From: Pseudomonas aylmerensis | GTDB lineage: Bacteria > Pseudomonadota > Gammaproteobacteria > Pseudomonadales > Pseudomonadaceae | NCBI RefSeq assembly: GCF_001702265.1 | Contig: NZ_MAUE01000035.1 | Span: 1-47,009, forward strand | DNA length: 47,009 nucleotides | Direction: 5' to 3' | Part shown: piece by piece, positions 1 to 8,958 of the stretch | How the letters are laid out: each line of letters begins with the position of its first letter | How positions within the stretch are numbered: position 1 is the first letter of the stretch | The notes under the pieces: model-generated | What the model was told of the DNA's origin: nothing | The model's database searches: none | Seen by the model: the letters and a program-made list of their open reading frames with translations, nothing else | Translations under genes and position numbers: made by a program

Positions 1-3
1 ATC

Positions 4-190
4 CCACTGGCCTCAGGAATCTCCACTGACCTCAGGAATCCCCACTGACCTCAGGAATCTCCACTGACCTCAGGAGTCTCACTGACCTCAGGAATCTCCA
101 CTGGCCTCAGGAATCTCCACTGCCCTCAGTAATCTCCACTGCCCACAAAAATCTCACTGGCCTCAGAAAGCCCACCGGCCACAACAACTG
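4..190. repeat. Degenerate 18-19 bp tandem repeat at the left edge
   Basis: About nine head-to-tail copies of a 19-bp unit close to CCACTGACCTCAGGAATCT begin near 4, 23, 42, 61, 79, 98, 117, 136 and 154. The first six are nearly identical (one is 18 bp). Copies from 117 onward drift and end in a barely recognisable form near 190. The unit carries stops (TGA on the reverse strand), so it is not a coding repeat. It lies downstream of cysG, and the array may continue beyond the window. Confidence 0.85.
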
Positions 191-223
191 CGCAGCCTCA
201 ACAAGCCCGGCAATCACACAGGC

Positions 224-1618
224 CTAAACCTGCGACTGCGCGCCCTCAAACCACTTCAGCTTCTCGCGCAACACCACCACTTCACCGACGATTACCAGTG
301 TCGGTGCATGCACTTCATGCTCCGCCACCATGCGCGGCAAGTCCGCCAGGGTGCCGGTGAATACGCGCTGGTTGGAGGTGGTGCCCTGCTGGATCAATGC
401 AGCGGGGGTGTCCGCCGCGCGGCCATGCTTGATCAGTTGTTCGCAGATGATCGGCAAGCCAATCAAGCCCATATAGAACACCAGGGTCTGCGACGGTCCC
501 ACCAGGTCATGCCAGGGCAGGTCCGAGGTGCCGTCCTTCAGGTGCCCGGTGATAAACCGCACCGACTGCGCATAGTCACGGTGAGTCAGCGGAATTCCGG
601 CATACGCCGCGCATCCGCTCGCCGCCGTGATGCCAGGCACCACCTGGAACGGAATGCCATGGGCCGCCAGTTCCTCGATCTCTTCGCCACCCCGGCCAAA
701 GATGAACGGGTCGCCACCCTTGAGCCGCAATACACGTTTGCCCTGCTTGGCCAGGTCCACCAGTTGCTGGTTGATCTGGTCCTGCGGGACCGCGTGATCG
801 GCGCGACGCTTGCCGACATAAATACGCTCGGCATCGCGGCGGCACAGTTCGAGAATCGCCGGGGCCACCAGGCGGTCGTACAGCACCACGTCGGCCTGCT
901 GCATCAGGCGCAAGGCGCGGAAGGTCAACAGGTCCGGATCACCCGGCCCTGCCCCCACCAGGTACACCTCGCCCGGTGCATACGGCGGCGCGCCGTTGAC
1001 CTTTTCGATCAGCAGGCGCTCGGCCTCGTCACCCTGCCCGGCCAATTGACGGTCGGCAATCGGGCCCTGGAACACTTCTTCCCAGAACGCACGGCGTTGT
1101 TGCACATCCGGGTACAGGCCTTTGACCTGGGCGCGAAAACGCGCCGCGAGCCCGGCCAGTTGCCCGTAGGTGGACGGAATCCAGGTTTCCAGCTTGGCCC
1201 GGATCAAGCGTGCCAGCACCGGCGCATCGCCGCCGCTGGACACCGCGATCACCAACGGTGAACGGTCGACAATCGCCGGGAAGATCACGCTGCACAAGGC
1301 CGGCGCATCCACCACATTGACCGGCACGCAACGACGCTTGGCATCGCTGGACACTTGCGCGTTCAGCGGCTCGTCATCGGTGGCGGCGATAATCAGGGTG
1401 CAGTCGTCGAGATCGGCCTCCTGATAACCGCGCAAAATCAATTCCCCGCCACTGCCCAGCACCAAAACACGCAGCTGGTCTTCGATCTGGGGAGCAACCA
1501 CCCGCAGCACTGCACCGGCGTCGGCCAGCAGTCGGGATTTGCGCAAGGCAATCTCCCCGCCACCGACGACCAACACACGGCTGCCGCGCAGGTTATGAAA
1601 CAGCGGCAGAAACTCCAT
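224..1618 (-). CDS. cysG: Siroheme synthase CysG (trifunctional)
   Basis: This protein of 464 residues makes siroheme, the cofactor of sulfite and nitrite reductases, from uroporphyrinogen III. The N-terminal half is the precorrin-2 dehydrogenase/ferrochelatase module, with a Rossmann motif VLVVGGGE (residues 15-22), the catalytic-type Asp104 in NVVDAP, and the SSGGDAP stretch near 127. The C-terminal half from about 216 is uroporphyrinogen-III C-methyltransferase, with VYLVGAGPGDPDL and GGDPFIFGRGGEE (301-313). Length and order match the full-length CysG family. The ATG directly follows the serS stop (TAAATG), so it is probably translated by coupling. It is the last visible gene of the minus-strand run. 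Identification is firm; cytoplasmic location is from family knowledge. Confidence 0.97.
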   Translation of the reverse strand: MEFLPLFHNLRGSRVLVVGGGEIALRKSRLLADAGAVLRVVAPQIEDQLRVLVLGSGGELILRGYQEADLDDCTLIIAATDDEPLNAQVSSDAKRRCVPVNVVDAPALCSVIFPAIVDRSPLVIAVSSGGDAPVLARLIRAKLETWIPSTYGQLAGLAARFRAQVKGLYPDVQQRRAFWEEVFQGPIADRQLAGQGDEAERLLIEKVNGAPPYAPGEVYLVGAGPGDPDLLTFRALRLMQQADVVLYDRLVAPAILELCRRDAERIYVGKRRADHAVPQDQINQQLVDLAKQGKRVLRLKGGDPFIFGRGGEEIEELAAHGIPFQVVPGITAASGCAAYAGIPLTHRDYAQSVRFITGHLKDGTSDLPWHDLVGPSQTLVFYMGLIGLPIICEQLIKHGRAADTPAALIQQGTTSNQRVFTGTLADLPRMVAEHEVHAPTLVIVGEVVVLREKLKWFEGAQSQV

Positions 1619-2899
1619 TTAGCGGATGACCTCGACGCCCGCCATGTACGGCTTGAGCACTTCCGGCACACGGATCGAGCCGTCAGCCTGCTGGTAGTTT
1701 TCCAGCACGGCCACCAACGTACGGCCTACCGCCAGGCCCGAACCGTTGAGGGTGTGGACCAGTTCCGGCTTGCCGGTTTCCGGGTTGCGGAAGCGCGCCT
1801 GCATGCGACGGGCCTGGAAATCGCCACAGTTGGAGCACGACGAAATCTCGCGGTATTTGTCCTGGCTCGGCACCCACACTTCGAGGTCGTAGGTCTTCAC
1901 GGCACTGAAACCCATGTCGCCGGTGCACAGCGCCAGCACGCGGTACGGCAGCTCCAGCAGTTGCAGGACGCGTTCGGCGTTGGCGGTCAGGCCTTCCAGG
2001 GCTTCCATGGAAGTCGACGGCTCGACCACCTGCACCATCTCGACCTTGTCGAACTGGTGTTGGCGGATCATGCCGCGGGTGTCACGGCCCGATGCACCCG
2101 CCTCACTGCGGAAGCACGGGCTGTGGGCGACAAACTTGATCGGCAGTTGCTTGGCGTCGAGGATCTCGCCGGCGACGATGTTGGTCAGCGACACTTCGGC
2201 GGTCGGGATCAGGTACAGATCGGCTTCGCCATCGCGGCTGATCTTGAACAGGTCTTCCTCGAACTTCGGCAACTGGCTGGTGCCCATCAGCGCCGGTGCC
2301 TGCACCAGGTACGGGGTGTAGGCCTCTTCGTAGCCGTGCTCGCCGGTGTGCAGGTTGATCATGAACTGCGCCAGGGCGCGGTGCATGCGTGCGATCGGGC
2401 CGCGCAGCAAGGCAAAGCGCGCGCCGGACATCTTCGCGGCGGTTTCGAAATCCAGGCCGCCGGTCAGTTCGCCCAGGGCGACGTGGTCCTTGATCTCGAA
2501 ATCAAAAGTCGTCGGCGTGCCCCAGCGGCGCACTTCGACGTTGCCGTCTTCGTCTTCGCCGACCGGTACGGACTCATGGGGAATGTTGGGAATGCCCAGC
2601 AGGATCGAATCCAGCTCGGACTGAATCTTTTCCAGCTCGACTTTACCGTCGGACAGCTCGGTGCCCATGCGCTCGACATCCGCCATCAGCGGCGCGATGT
2701 CTTCGCCGCGCTGCTTGGCCTGACCGATGGATTTGGAACGCGCATTACGCTCAGCCTGCAGTGCTTCGGTGCGGGTCTGGACGGTCTTGCGCTGTTCTTC
2801 CAGCGCTTCGATGCGCGCAACATCCAAGGCAAAGCCACGGGATGCCAGGCGGTCCGCTACGTCCTGAAGGTTGCTACGTAACAGTTTGGAATCGAGCAT
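1619..2899 (-). CDS. serS: Serine--tRNA ligase
   Basis: A class II aminoacyl-tRNA synthetase of 426 residues that charges tRNA-Ser, and tRNA-Sec where present. Residues about 27-105 form the charged, heptad-rich N-terminal arm that grips the long variable arm of tRNA-Ser. The catalytic core follows, with motif 2 CFRSEAG (262-268) and motif 3 NGSGLAVGR (385-393). Length is typical for bacteria. It is flanked by crcB upstream (17-nt gap) and cysG downstream (no gap), so it is part of one transcription unit. No T-box leader is visible, as expected for a gammaproteobacterium. Confidence 0.98.
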   Translation of the reverse strand: MLDSKLLRSNLQDVADRLASRGFALDVARIEALEEQRKTVQTRTEALQAERNARSKSIGQAKQRGEDIAPLMADVERMGTELSDGKVELEKIQSELDSILLGIPNIPHESVPVGEDEDGNVEVRRWGTPTTFDFEIKDHVALGELTGGLDFETAAKMSGARFALLRGPIARMHRALAQFMINLHTGEHGYEEAYTPYLVQAPALMGTSQLPKFEEDLFKISRDGEADLYLIPTAEVSLTNIVAGEILDAKQLPIKFVAHSPCFRSEAGASGRDTRGMIRQHQFDKVEMVQVVEPSTSMEALEGLTANAERVLQLLELPYRVLALCTGDMGFSAVKTYDLEVWVPSQDKYREISSCSNCGDFQARRMQARFRNPETGKPELVHTLNGSGLAVGRTLVAVLENYQQADGSIRVPEVLKPYMAGVEVIR

Positions 2900-2915
2900 G
2901 TCGGTCTCTCGTTTA

Positions 2916-3290
2916 TCAAAGTTTGGTCAAGGACAGGCCGGCCCAGGTGGCGAGCAGCCCGCCGAACACGCTGATGCCCAGGTACCCGAAGGCGACCAGG
3001 GCCTGCCCGCTTTCCAGCAGTCGCAGCGTGTCCAGTGAAAAGGATGAAAAGGTCGTCAGACCGCCTACAAAGCCGACAATCAAGCCGGCGCGAATTTCAA
3101 TCGGCACTTCCGGGCGCAACAGGAACCAGCCGTACAACAACCCGATGATCAAACAGCCCACCAGGTTGACCGCCAGGGTCGCCGCATAAAAATGCTTGGG
3201 CCAGTTAGCGCTGACCCAGTTACCGGTGGCGAAACGCAATAATGTACCAGCGATGCCGGCTGCGGACACGGCAAGAATCGTCTTGAGCAC
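2916..3290 (-). CDS. crcB: Fluoride channel CrcB/Fluc
   Basis: A small membrane protein of 124 residues that exports fluoride passively, acting as a dual-topology dimer in the inner membrane. Four hydrophobic segments are visible. The family signature GGLTTFSSF lies near residues 75-85, and an early Arg/Gly/Asn stretch (RFATGNW) is present. The start is GTG, overlapping the rarA stop by one base (TAGTG), with GGAG six bases upstream, so the two genes are translationally coupled. Many crcB genes follow a fluoride riboswitch, but here the start sits inside the upstream stop codon and leaves no room for one. Confidence 0.95.
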   Translation of the reverse strand: MLKTILAVSAAGIAGTLLRFATGNWVSANWPKHFYAATLAVNLVGCLIIGLLYGWFLLRPEVPIEIRAGLIVGFVGGLTTFSSFSLDTLRLLESGQALVAFGYLGISVFGGLLATWAGLSLTKL

Positions 3291-4612
3291 TACTTTCTCC
3301 GCTGTTTAGGGCTGAGGCGATCGAGTTGGGCCAGGTGATTGAGCTTTTCGCCGATCTTCAGCTCCAGGCCACGCGGCACCGGCTGATAGAGCGGCAGCGG
3401 CTCAAGCTCATCGGGGAAATAGTCTTCACCGGCCGCGTAGGCATCCGGCTCATCGTGGGCATAGCGGTATTCGTCGCCGTAGCCCAGTTGTTTCATCAAC
3501 TTGGTGGGCGCGTTGCGCAGGTGCAACGGCACTTCGAGGGAGCCGTACTCGGCAGCGGCGCGCAGCGCGGACTTGAAGCCCATGTACACCGCGTTGCTCT
3601 TGGGCGCACAGGCCAGGTAGGTAATGGCCTGGGCCACGGCCAATTCGCCTTCGGGGCTGCCGAGGCGCTCCTGCACGTCCCACGCGGCCAGGCACAGACT
3701 CAAGGCGCGCGGGTCGGCGTTACCGATGTCTTCGCTGGCCATGCGCACCACGCGGCGGGCCAGGTACAGCGGGTCGCAGCCGCCGTCGATCATCCGCGCA
3801 AACCAGTACAACGCGCCGTCCGGGTTGGAACCGCGCACGGATTTATGCAGCGCCGATATCTGATCGTAGAAAGCTTCACCGCCCTTGTCGAAGCGCCGAC
3901 GCGTATCGCCGAGCAGGCTTTGCAGGAGATCGACGCCGATTTCGCTGCCGTCTTCGGCCAGGTCGGAGGCGTTTTCCAGCAAGTTGAGAAAGCGCCGGCC
4001 ATCGCCATCAGCGGCAGTCAGCAAAATCTTGAAGCCTTCGTCGCTGACGCTCAGTTGGCGCTTGCCCAGGCCCTTGTCTTCGTTCAACGCGCGGTGCAGC
4101 AGCTTTTGCATCGCCGCTTCATCCAGACTCTTGAGCACATAGACTCGCGCCCGCGACAGCAAGGCGTTGTTGAGTTCGAACGAAGGGTTTTCGGTGGTGG
4201 CGCCGATAAAGATCAGCGTGCCGTCTTCGACATAGGGCAAGAACGCATCTTGCTGCGACTTGTTGAAGCGGTGCACTTCATCGACAAACAGGATGGTGCG
4301 CTTGCCGTATTGCCCAGCCTGCTGCTTGGCGACCTCGACCGCCTGGCGGATCTCCTTGACCCCGGCCAGTACCGCCGAGACCGTTTCGAAGTGCGCATCC
4401 GAGACTTTTGCCAGCAGCCGCGCCAGGGTGGTCTTGCCCACGCCCGGCGGCCCCCAGAAAATCATCGAGTGCAGCGCACCCTGCTCCAGGGCTTCGCGCA
4501 AAGGCTTGCCGCGAGCGAGCAGGTGTTCCTGCCCGACATACTCATCCAGGTTGGTCGAGCGCAAGCGCGCGGCCAGTGGCTGAGCAATCGGGTCACTTCG
4601 AAACAGGTCCAT
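3290..4612 (-). CDS. rarA: Replication-associated recombination protein A (AAA+ ATPase)
   Basis: A protein of 440 residues of the RarA/MgsA/WRNIP1 family, a clamp-loader-like AAA+ ATPase that acts at stalled forks and ssDNA gaps. Walker A is GPPGVGKTT (54-62) and Walker B is LFVDEVHRF (108-116), followed by a sensor-1 region (GATTENPSF). The C-terminal half is the helical lid plus the RarA tetramerisation region. It begins 27 bases after the lolA stop, and its own stop overlaps the crcB start. The linkage lolA-rarA-serS is conserved in many gammaproteobacteria, as remembered. Length is normal and nothing is truncated. Confidence 0.96.
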   Translation of the reverse strand: MDLFRSDPIAQPLAARLRSTNLDEYVGQEHLLARGKPLREALEQGALHSMIFWGPPGVGKTTLARLLAKVSDAHFETVSAVLAGVKEIRQAVEVAKQQAGQYGKRTILFVDEVHRFNKSQQDAFLPYVEDGTLIFIGATTENPSFELNNALLSRARVYVLKSLDEAAMQKLLHRALNEDKGLGKRQLSVSDEGFKILLTAADGDGRRFLNLLENASDLAEDGSEIGVDLLQSLLGDTRRRFDKGGEAFYDQISALHKSVRGSNPDGALYWFARMIDGGCDPLYLARRVVRMASEDIGNADPRALSLCLAAWDVQERLGSPEGELAVAQAITYLACAPKSNAVYMGFKSALRAAAEYGSLEVPLHLRNAPTKLMKQLGYGDEYRYAHDEPDAYAAGEDYFPDELEPLPLYQPVPRGLELKIGEKLNHLAQLDRLSPKQRRK

Positions 4613-4639
4613 GGGCAGCGTTTGAAACCTCTTGGCAGA

Positions 4640-5263
4640 TTATTCCTGGATCACGTCGGCACCCTTGGGGATGTCGAACTTGAACTTGGACGCCGGCACC
4701 GGCTCATTGGCCTTGACCCCGGAGAACAGGATATCGGTGCGCTGGCCGACGCTGTCGACCAGGCGCATGTTGTTGATCACGCCATTGCCAAACGACAGGG
4801 ACAGCGTGTCAAACAGCGTGTCCTTGGATTTTGGCTTGAGGGTGAACTCGATCACATTGCTGGTTTGCTTGGAGGTGATGTCGAAACTCTCGTTGATTTT
4901 CGACACATCACCCGACAGCAGCAGCGCTGGCGTCTGGTTCAGGCGCGGGTCGAGCTTCTTGATGGTCGCCTGCTCCAGGTCCGGGTCCCACAGCGTGACT
5001 TTCTGGCCGTCGGAGACGATGGTCTGCTCCGCCTTGCCTTCGGTGTGCCAGTAGAACAGCCCAGGGCGCTGCACGGCCATTTCGCCGGCGGTTTCCTGCA
5101 ACTGGGTGCCGCCCGCGTCCAGGGTCAGCTGGGAGAAGCGCGCGGTCAGGGTCTTGGATTTGTCCAGCAGGTTGGTCAGGCTGGCCACGGAGGCCGGGTC
5201 GGCGTGCGCCGAAACAGCAGTCAGGGCCAGTGCCGGCAACAACAGCATGCGGATAAGACGCAT
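4640..5263 (-). CDS. lolA: Outer-membrane lipoprotein carrier protein LolA
   Basis: Periplasmic chaperone of 207 residues that takes lipoproteins from LolCDE at the inner membrane and hands them to LolB. A signal peptide is obvious (MRLIRMLLLPALALTAVSAHA, with cleavage after the final Ala). The mature part has the LolA beta-sheet pattern, including LTARFSQLTLD and WDPDLEQATIKKLD. I place the start at 5263 rather than the in-frame ATG at 5275, because a GAGGA-type ribosome site lies at the right distance from 5263 and the resulting signal peptide is normal. It lies between ftsK and rarA in the same direction. Confidence 0.95.
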   Translation of the reverse strand: MRLIRMLLLPALALTAVSAHADPASVASLTNLLDKSKTLTARFSQLTLDAGGTQLQETAGEMAVQRPGLFYWHTEGKAEQTIVSDGQKVTLWDPDLEQATIKKLDPRLNQTPALLLSGDVSKINESFDITSKQTSNVIEFTLKPKSKDTLFDTLSLSFGNGVINNMRLVDSVGQRTDILFSGVKANEPVPASKFKFDIPKGADVIQE

Positions 5264-5289
5264 GGGAGTCCTCATTGAGTCGTTAGGGC

Positions 5290-5313
5290 GTGCCGCGTGC
5301 TGCCACGCGGCAC
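5290..5313. other. Intercistronic hairpin between ftsK and lolA
   Basis: A perfect 10-bp inverted repeat, GTGCCGCGTG and CACGCGGCAC, around a CTGC loop, lies in the 54-bp gap between ftsK and lolA. No T-run follows on either strand, so it is more likely an mRNA-stabilising or partial-termination hairpin than an efficient terminator. Confidence 0.6.
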
Positions 5314-5317
5314 GTGA

Positions 5318-7726
5318 TCAGTCGCGCATCTGCCCGGGGGCGATGACTTCGCGCGAGCCGTTGGTGTTCATTGCGGTCACGACGCCAGCCATTTCCATGG
5401 CTTCGATCATGCGCGCGGCGCGGTTGTAGCCGATTTTCAGCTTGCGCTGCACCGCGGAAATCGAGGCGCGGCGACTTTCCAGCACAAACGCGACGGCCTC
5501 GTCGTACAGCGCGTCAGTCTCGGCATCGTCGTCGCCACCGCTGCTGCCGCCGTCGAAGCCGCTGCCGGCTTCCTCGACGCCCGCGAGGATGTCGTCGTTG
5601 TATTCCGGAGCGCCACGCAGTTTCCAGGCTTCCACCACGCGGTGCACTTCGTCATCGGAAACAAAAGCGCCGTGCACCCGAATCGGCAAGCTGGTGCCCG
5701 GCGGCATGTAGAGCATGTCACCGTGGCCGAGCAGCTGCTCGGCGCCACCCTGGTCGATGATGGTCCGCGAGTCGATCTTGCTCGACACCTGGAACGCCAT
5801 CCGCGTCGGAATGTTGGCCTTGATCAAGCCGGTGATCACATCCACCGACGGACGCTGGGTCGCGAGGATCAAGTGAATACCCGCCGCCCGCGCCTTCTGG
5901 GCGATACGCGCGATCAGTTCTTCGACCTTCTTGCCGACGATCATCATCATGTCGGCGAATTCGTCGACCACCACCACGATGGTCGGCAGCTTGCTCAGCA
6001 GCGGCGCTTCGTCGTGGATGCTCTCGCGCTTGTACAGCGGGTCGGTCAGCGGCGTGCCAGCGTCCTGGGCTTCCTTGACCTTGGCATTGAAGCCCGACAG
6101 GTTGCGCACGCCCATCTTCGCCATCAGCTTGTAGCGACGCTCCATCTCGGCCACGCTCCAGCGCAGGGCGTTGGCGGCGTCCTTCATGTCGGTGACGACC
6201 GGGCACAGCAGGTGCGGAATGCCTTCGTAGATCGACAGTTCGAGCATCTTCGGGTCGATCATGATCAGCTTGGCATCTTCCGGGCCGGACTTGAACAGGA
6301 TCGACAGGATCATCGCGTTCACACCCACCGACTTACCCGAACCGGTCGTACCGGCAACCAGCAAGTGCGGCATTTTCGCCAGGTCGGTAATCACCGGCTT
6401 GCCGCCGATGTCATGACCCAGGGCCAGGGTGACCGGCGATTTGAAGTTGTCGTATTCCGGCGTCGAGAGTACTTCGGAGAAGCGCACGATCTGGCGGTCC
6501 TCGTTGGGAATCTCGATACCTACGGTGGTCTTGCCGGGAATCACTTCGACCACGCGCACGCTGGTCACGGCCAGGGAGCGCGCCAGGTCTTTGGCCAGGT
6601 TGGCGATACGGCTGACCTTGACGCCTGCCGCCGGCTGGATTTCGTAACGGGTAATCACCGGGCCGGGGTGGATCGAGTCCACCGACACTTCGACGCCGAA
6701 CTCCTTGAGCTTGATTTCCAGCAGGTGGCCGACAGCCGCCAGTGACTCGGGGGAATAGTTGAGTTGCTTCTTTTCGGCCGGATCGAGGATCGAGATCGGC
6801 GGCAAGGTGCCTTCGACGGCGCTGTCGACAAACAACGGCGCCTGTTTCTCTTTCTGCACGCGATGGCTTGGCTCGGCGGGCTTGGGCGGTGCCGGAGCGA
6901 TCACCGGCGGCACCTGCTTCTCGCGGTCCGACATGTGCTTGCTCAGGGCCTGCTCGCGCTCGATCAGGCGCTCCTTGACCTTGGCCTGCTCACGGCGGTC
7001 CGGCGTACTCGGGGCGACCACCTCGTTGACGCGGGTATCGACCTCACGCAACTGGGCGACCATGCGCTTGCGCTCGACCCGGGCCGCCCACCAACGGTTG
7101 GCAGCGCCCTGGAACAGCTCCAGCAGGTCGAGGGTGATCTTGCCGGTCACGTCCATCACCTTGAACCACGACAGGTCGGTGAACACGGTGAGGCCGAACA
7201 GGAACAGCGCGATGAACATCAAGGTGCTGCCCTGGATATTCAGGGTCCTGCGCGCCAGGTCGCCAAGGCTTTCGCCCAGCGCCCCGCCCGCGCCCGCCGG
7301 CAGGCCGGTAGGCGCATGAAAGTGGATATGCGCCAGCGCCGCGCCGGACAACACCAGGAACACCAGGCCGATCAGGCGCCAGGAAAACAGCCAGCCGCTC
7401 CACTGCCACGGCTCATGCCGCTGGCGGAAGATCTGCCAGGTCTTGATCGCCAGCAGCAAGGGGAAGATATACGCGAAGTAACCGAGCACCATGAACAGGA
7501 TATCGGCGCTGTAGGAGCCGGCAGGTCCACCGAAGTTCTGCACGTCTTCGATCTTGCTGTTGTGGCTCCAGCCCGGATCGTCCTTGCCATAGGTGAGCAA
7601 GGCCATCATCAGGAACAGGCACAGCGCGCCGATAGCGATCAGCGCACCTTCCTTGAGTCGGTAGTGCAGGTGCTGGCGCCAGGCCGGCACGACTGCTGCT
7701 TTGGGTGTTGCGGCGGATTTCTTCAA
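5318..7726 (-). CDS. ftsK: DNA translocase FtsK
   Basis: An 802-residue DNA pump at the division septum that clears chromosome termini and activates XerCD at dif. The N-terminus has four or five hydrophobic segments (roughly 28-46, 74-98, 115-135, 165-190) anchoring it in the inner membrane. A charged, proline-containing linker covers about 210-310. The motor follows, with Walker A GTTGSGKS (459-466) and Walker B VVVVDEFAD (584-592). The last 65 residues form the gamma winged-helix that reads KOPS. The linker is short compared with E. coli FtsK, as in other pseudomonads. The best start is a TTG (7724-7726) preceded by AGGA about 11 bases away. This suggests weak translation, as suits a low-copy protein. 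Confidence 0.97.
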   Translation of the reverse strand: MKKSAATPKAAVVPAWRQHLHYRLKEGALIAIGALCLFLMMALLTYGKDDPGWSHNSKIEDVQNFGGPAGSYSADILFMVLGYFAYIFPLLLAIKTWQIFRQRHEPWQWSGWLFSWRLIGLVFLVLSGAALAHIHFHAPTGLPAGAGGALGESLGDLARRTLNIQGSTLMFIALFLFGLTVFTDLSWFKVMDVTGKITLDLLELFQGAANRWWAARVERKRMVAQLREVDTRVNEVVAPSTPDRREQAKVKERLIEREQALSKHMSDREKQVPPVIAPAPPKPAEPSHRVQKEKQAPLFVDSAVEGTLPPISILDPAEKKQLNYSPESLAAVGHLLEIKLKEFGVEVSVDSIHPGPVITRYEIQPAAGVKVSRIANLAKDLARSLAVTSVRVVEVIPGKTTVGIEIPNEDRQIVRFSEVLSTPEYDNFKSPVTLALGHDIGGKPVITDLAKMPHLLVAGTTGSGKSVGVNAMILSILFKSGPEDAKLIMIDPKMLELSIYEGIPHLLCPVVTDMKDAANALRWSVAEMERRYKLMAKMGVRNLSGFNAKVKEAQDAGTPLTDPLYKRESIHDEAPLLSKLPTIVVVVDEFADMMMIVGKKVEELIARIAQKARAAGIHLILATQRPSVDVITGLIKANIPTRMAFQVSSKIDSRTIIDQGGAEQLLGHGDMLYMPPGTSLPIRVHGAFVSDDEVHRVVEAWKLRGAPEYNDDILAGVEEAGSGFDGGSSGGDDDAETDALYDEAVAFVLESRRASISAVQRKLKIGYNRAARMIEAMEMAGVVTAMNTNGSREVIAPGQMRD

Positions 7727-8222
7727 AACGGGTCTTTTCCTGCGCCTTTAGCGCGTCCATCTGTTGAATAACTGTAAATACTGCCCAATCCGAGCAGCTG
7801 AAAAATGAACGAACGTCGTTGAATCTACTTTTAACACTGGGCGATTGCTGGATGAAATGGCGATAACGCCACAATCGCCGCATTGTACGGGTTTGTGCCC
7901 CTGATGCCACACCACTTGGCGCTCTTCAAGCAGCATAGCCAATTGTGTGTCACAAGATGTTCAATTTGAGCATGCATTGTCTTTGCTGACAAAGGCTTAT
8001 GAGCTGTTTTTACCAATCCAGGCAAGCTTGGCAAATGGCCTGCATCGGCCAGACCCGATTACGACCACGCCTCAGGCACAGAGTTGCAGAAACACGCGCT
8101 CACGCTAATGCGCGCCGATGGCCGATTCGGGCTGGCCCCACAGCGCTGTGTCGACAATAATCACGCTCTCGGTGCAGGCGACATTCCTGCCACTCCCCTC
8201 CCCTTCCGTAAGCCTGGATGCC
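7727..8222. other. Intergenic region between divergent ftsK and aat
   Basis: About 496 bases without a supported gene. It must hold the promoters for the leftward ftsK run and rightward aat. In P. aeruginosa PAO1, as remembered, trxB (thioredoxin reductase) lies at this position. No trxB reading frame or recognisable remnant is present in any frame. I found no convincing LexA box or sigma-70 promoter that I would place precisely. Confidence 0.6.
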
Positions 8223-8903
8223 ATGCTGACCTGGTTACAACGCGACACCCTGACATTTCCGCCACTGGCTAAAGCCATGCGCGAACCCAATGGCCTGCTC
8301 GCCGCCGGCGGTGACCTGTCGGCCGAACGCCTGGTCCAGGCCTATCGCCACGGTTGCTTCCCGTGGTTCTCCGAGGGCCAGCCGATCCTCTGGTGGTCGC
8401 CCGACCCGCGCACGGTGATCTTCCCCGACGAACTGCACGTCTCGCGCAGCCTGGGCAAATTGTTGCGCCAGCAGCGCTACAGCGTGACATTCGACCAGGA
8501 TTTCGCCGCCGTCATCCAGGCCTGCGCCGCGCCGCGCGCCTACGCCGATGGCACCTGGATCACCGAGGGCATCCAGAGCGCCTACCTCGAGTTGCACACG
8601 CGCGGCTACGCGCACTCGGTGGAGGTATGGGACGACGGTGAACTGGTAGGCGGCCTGTATGGCCTGGCGATGGGCCAATTGTTCTTCGGCGAATCCATGT
8701 TCAGTCGCGCCGACAACGCCTCGAAATTCGGCTTTGCCACACTGACTCGGCAACTGCAGGCCTGGGGATTTGTGCTGATCGACTGCCAGATGCCCAACGA
8801 TCACCTGCACAGCCTGGGCGCCCGCGCCATCCCTCGCAGCGAATTCGCGGGCCTGCTGCGCGACCATCTGGATCAACCCAACACTGGACCGTGGGTTTCC
8901 TAG
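8223..8903 (+). CDS. aat: Leucyl/phenylalanyl-tRNA--protein transferase
   Basis: A 226-residue cytoplasmic transferase that moves Leu or Phe from aminoacyl-tRNA onto N-terminal Arg/Lys of proteins, making a primary N-degron for ClpS-ClpAP. The family stretches GLLAAGGDLSAERLVQAYRHGCFPWF and WWSPDPR are present near residues 25-60, and YGLAMGQLFFGESMFS lies in the GNAT-like C-terminal half. An upstream in-frame ATG at 8118 would add 35 non-conserved residues. ATG 8223 gives the usual family length, although its ribosome site is weak. The gene is followed 55 bases later by bpt. Confidence 0.96.
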   Translation: MLTWLQRDTLTFPPLAKAMREPNGLLAAGGDLSAERLVQAYRHGCFPWFSEGQPILWWSPDPRTVIFPDELHVSRSLGKLLRQQRYSVTFDQDFAAVIQACAAPRAYADGTWITEGIQSAYLELHTRGYAHSVEVWDDGELVGGLYGLAMGQLFFGESMFSRADNASKFGFATLTRQLQAWGFVLIDCQMPNDHLHSLGARAIPRSEFAGLLRDHLDQPNTGPWVS

Positions 8904-8958
8904 GCGACTTGCGCGCACCTGGCTTACACTTATTTCAAAGCTTACCCGAGGGTTGATC

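Noticed and set aside
3280..3300. Fluoride riboswitch for crcB
   Set aside because: The crcB start overlaps the rarA stop, leaving no leader, and no riboswitch core is visible.
5371..5760. Arg-rich plus-strand frame opposite the ftsK 3' end
   Set aside because: Composition is typical of GC-rich antisense frames; covered by the FtsK gamma domain coding sequence.
7831..8034. Short minus-strand frames in the ftsK-aat gap
   Set aside because: No ribosome sites, no similarity to known proteins, and they overlap expected promoter sequence.
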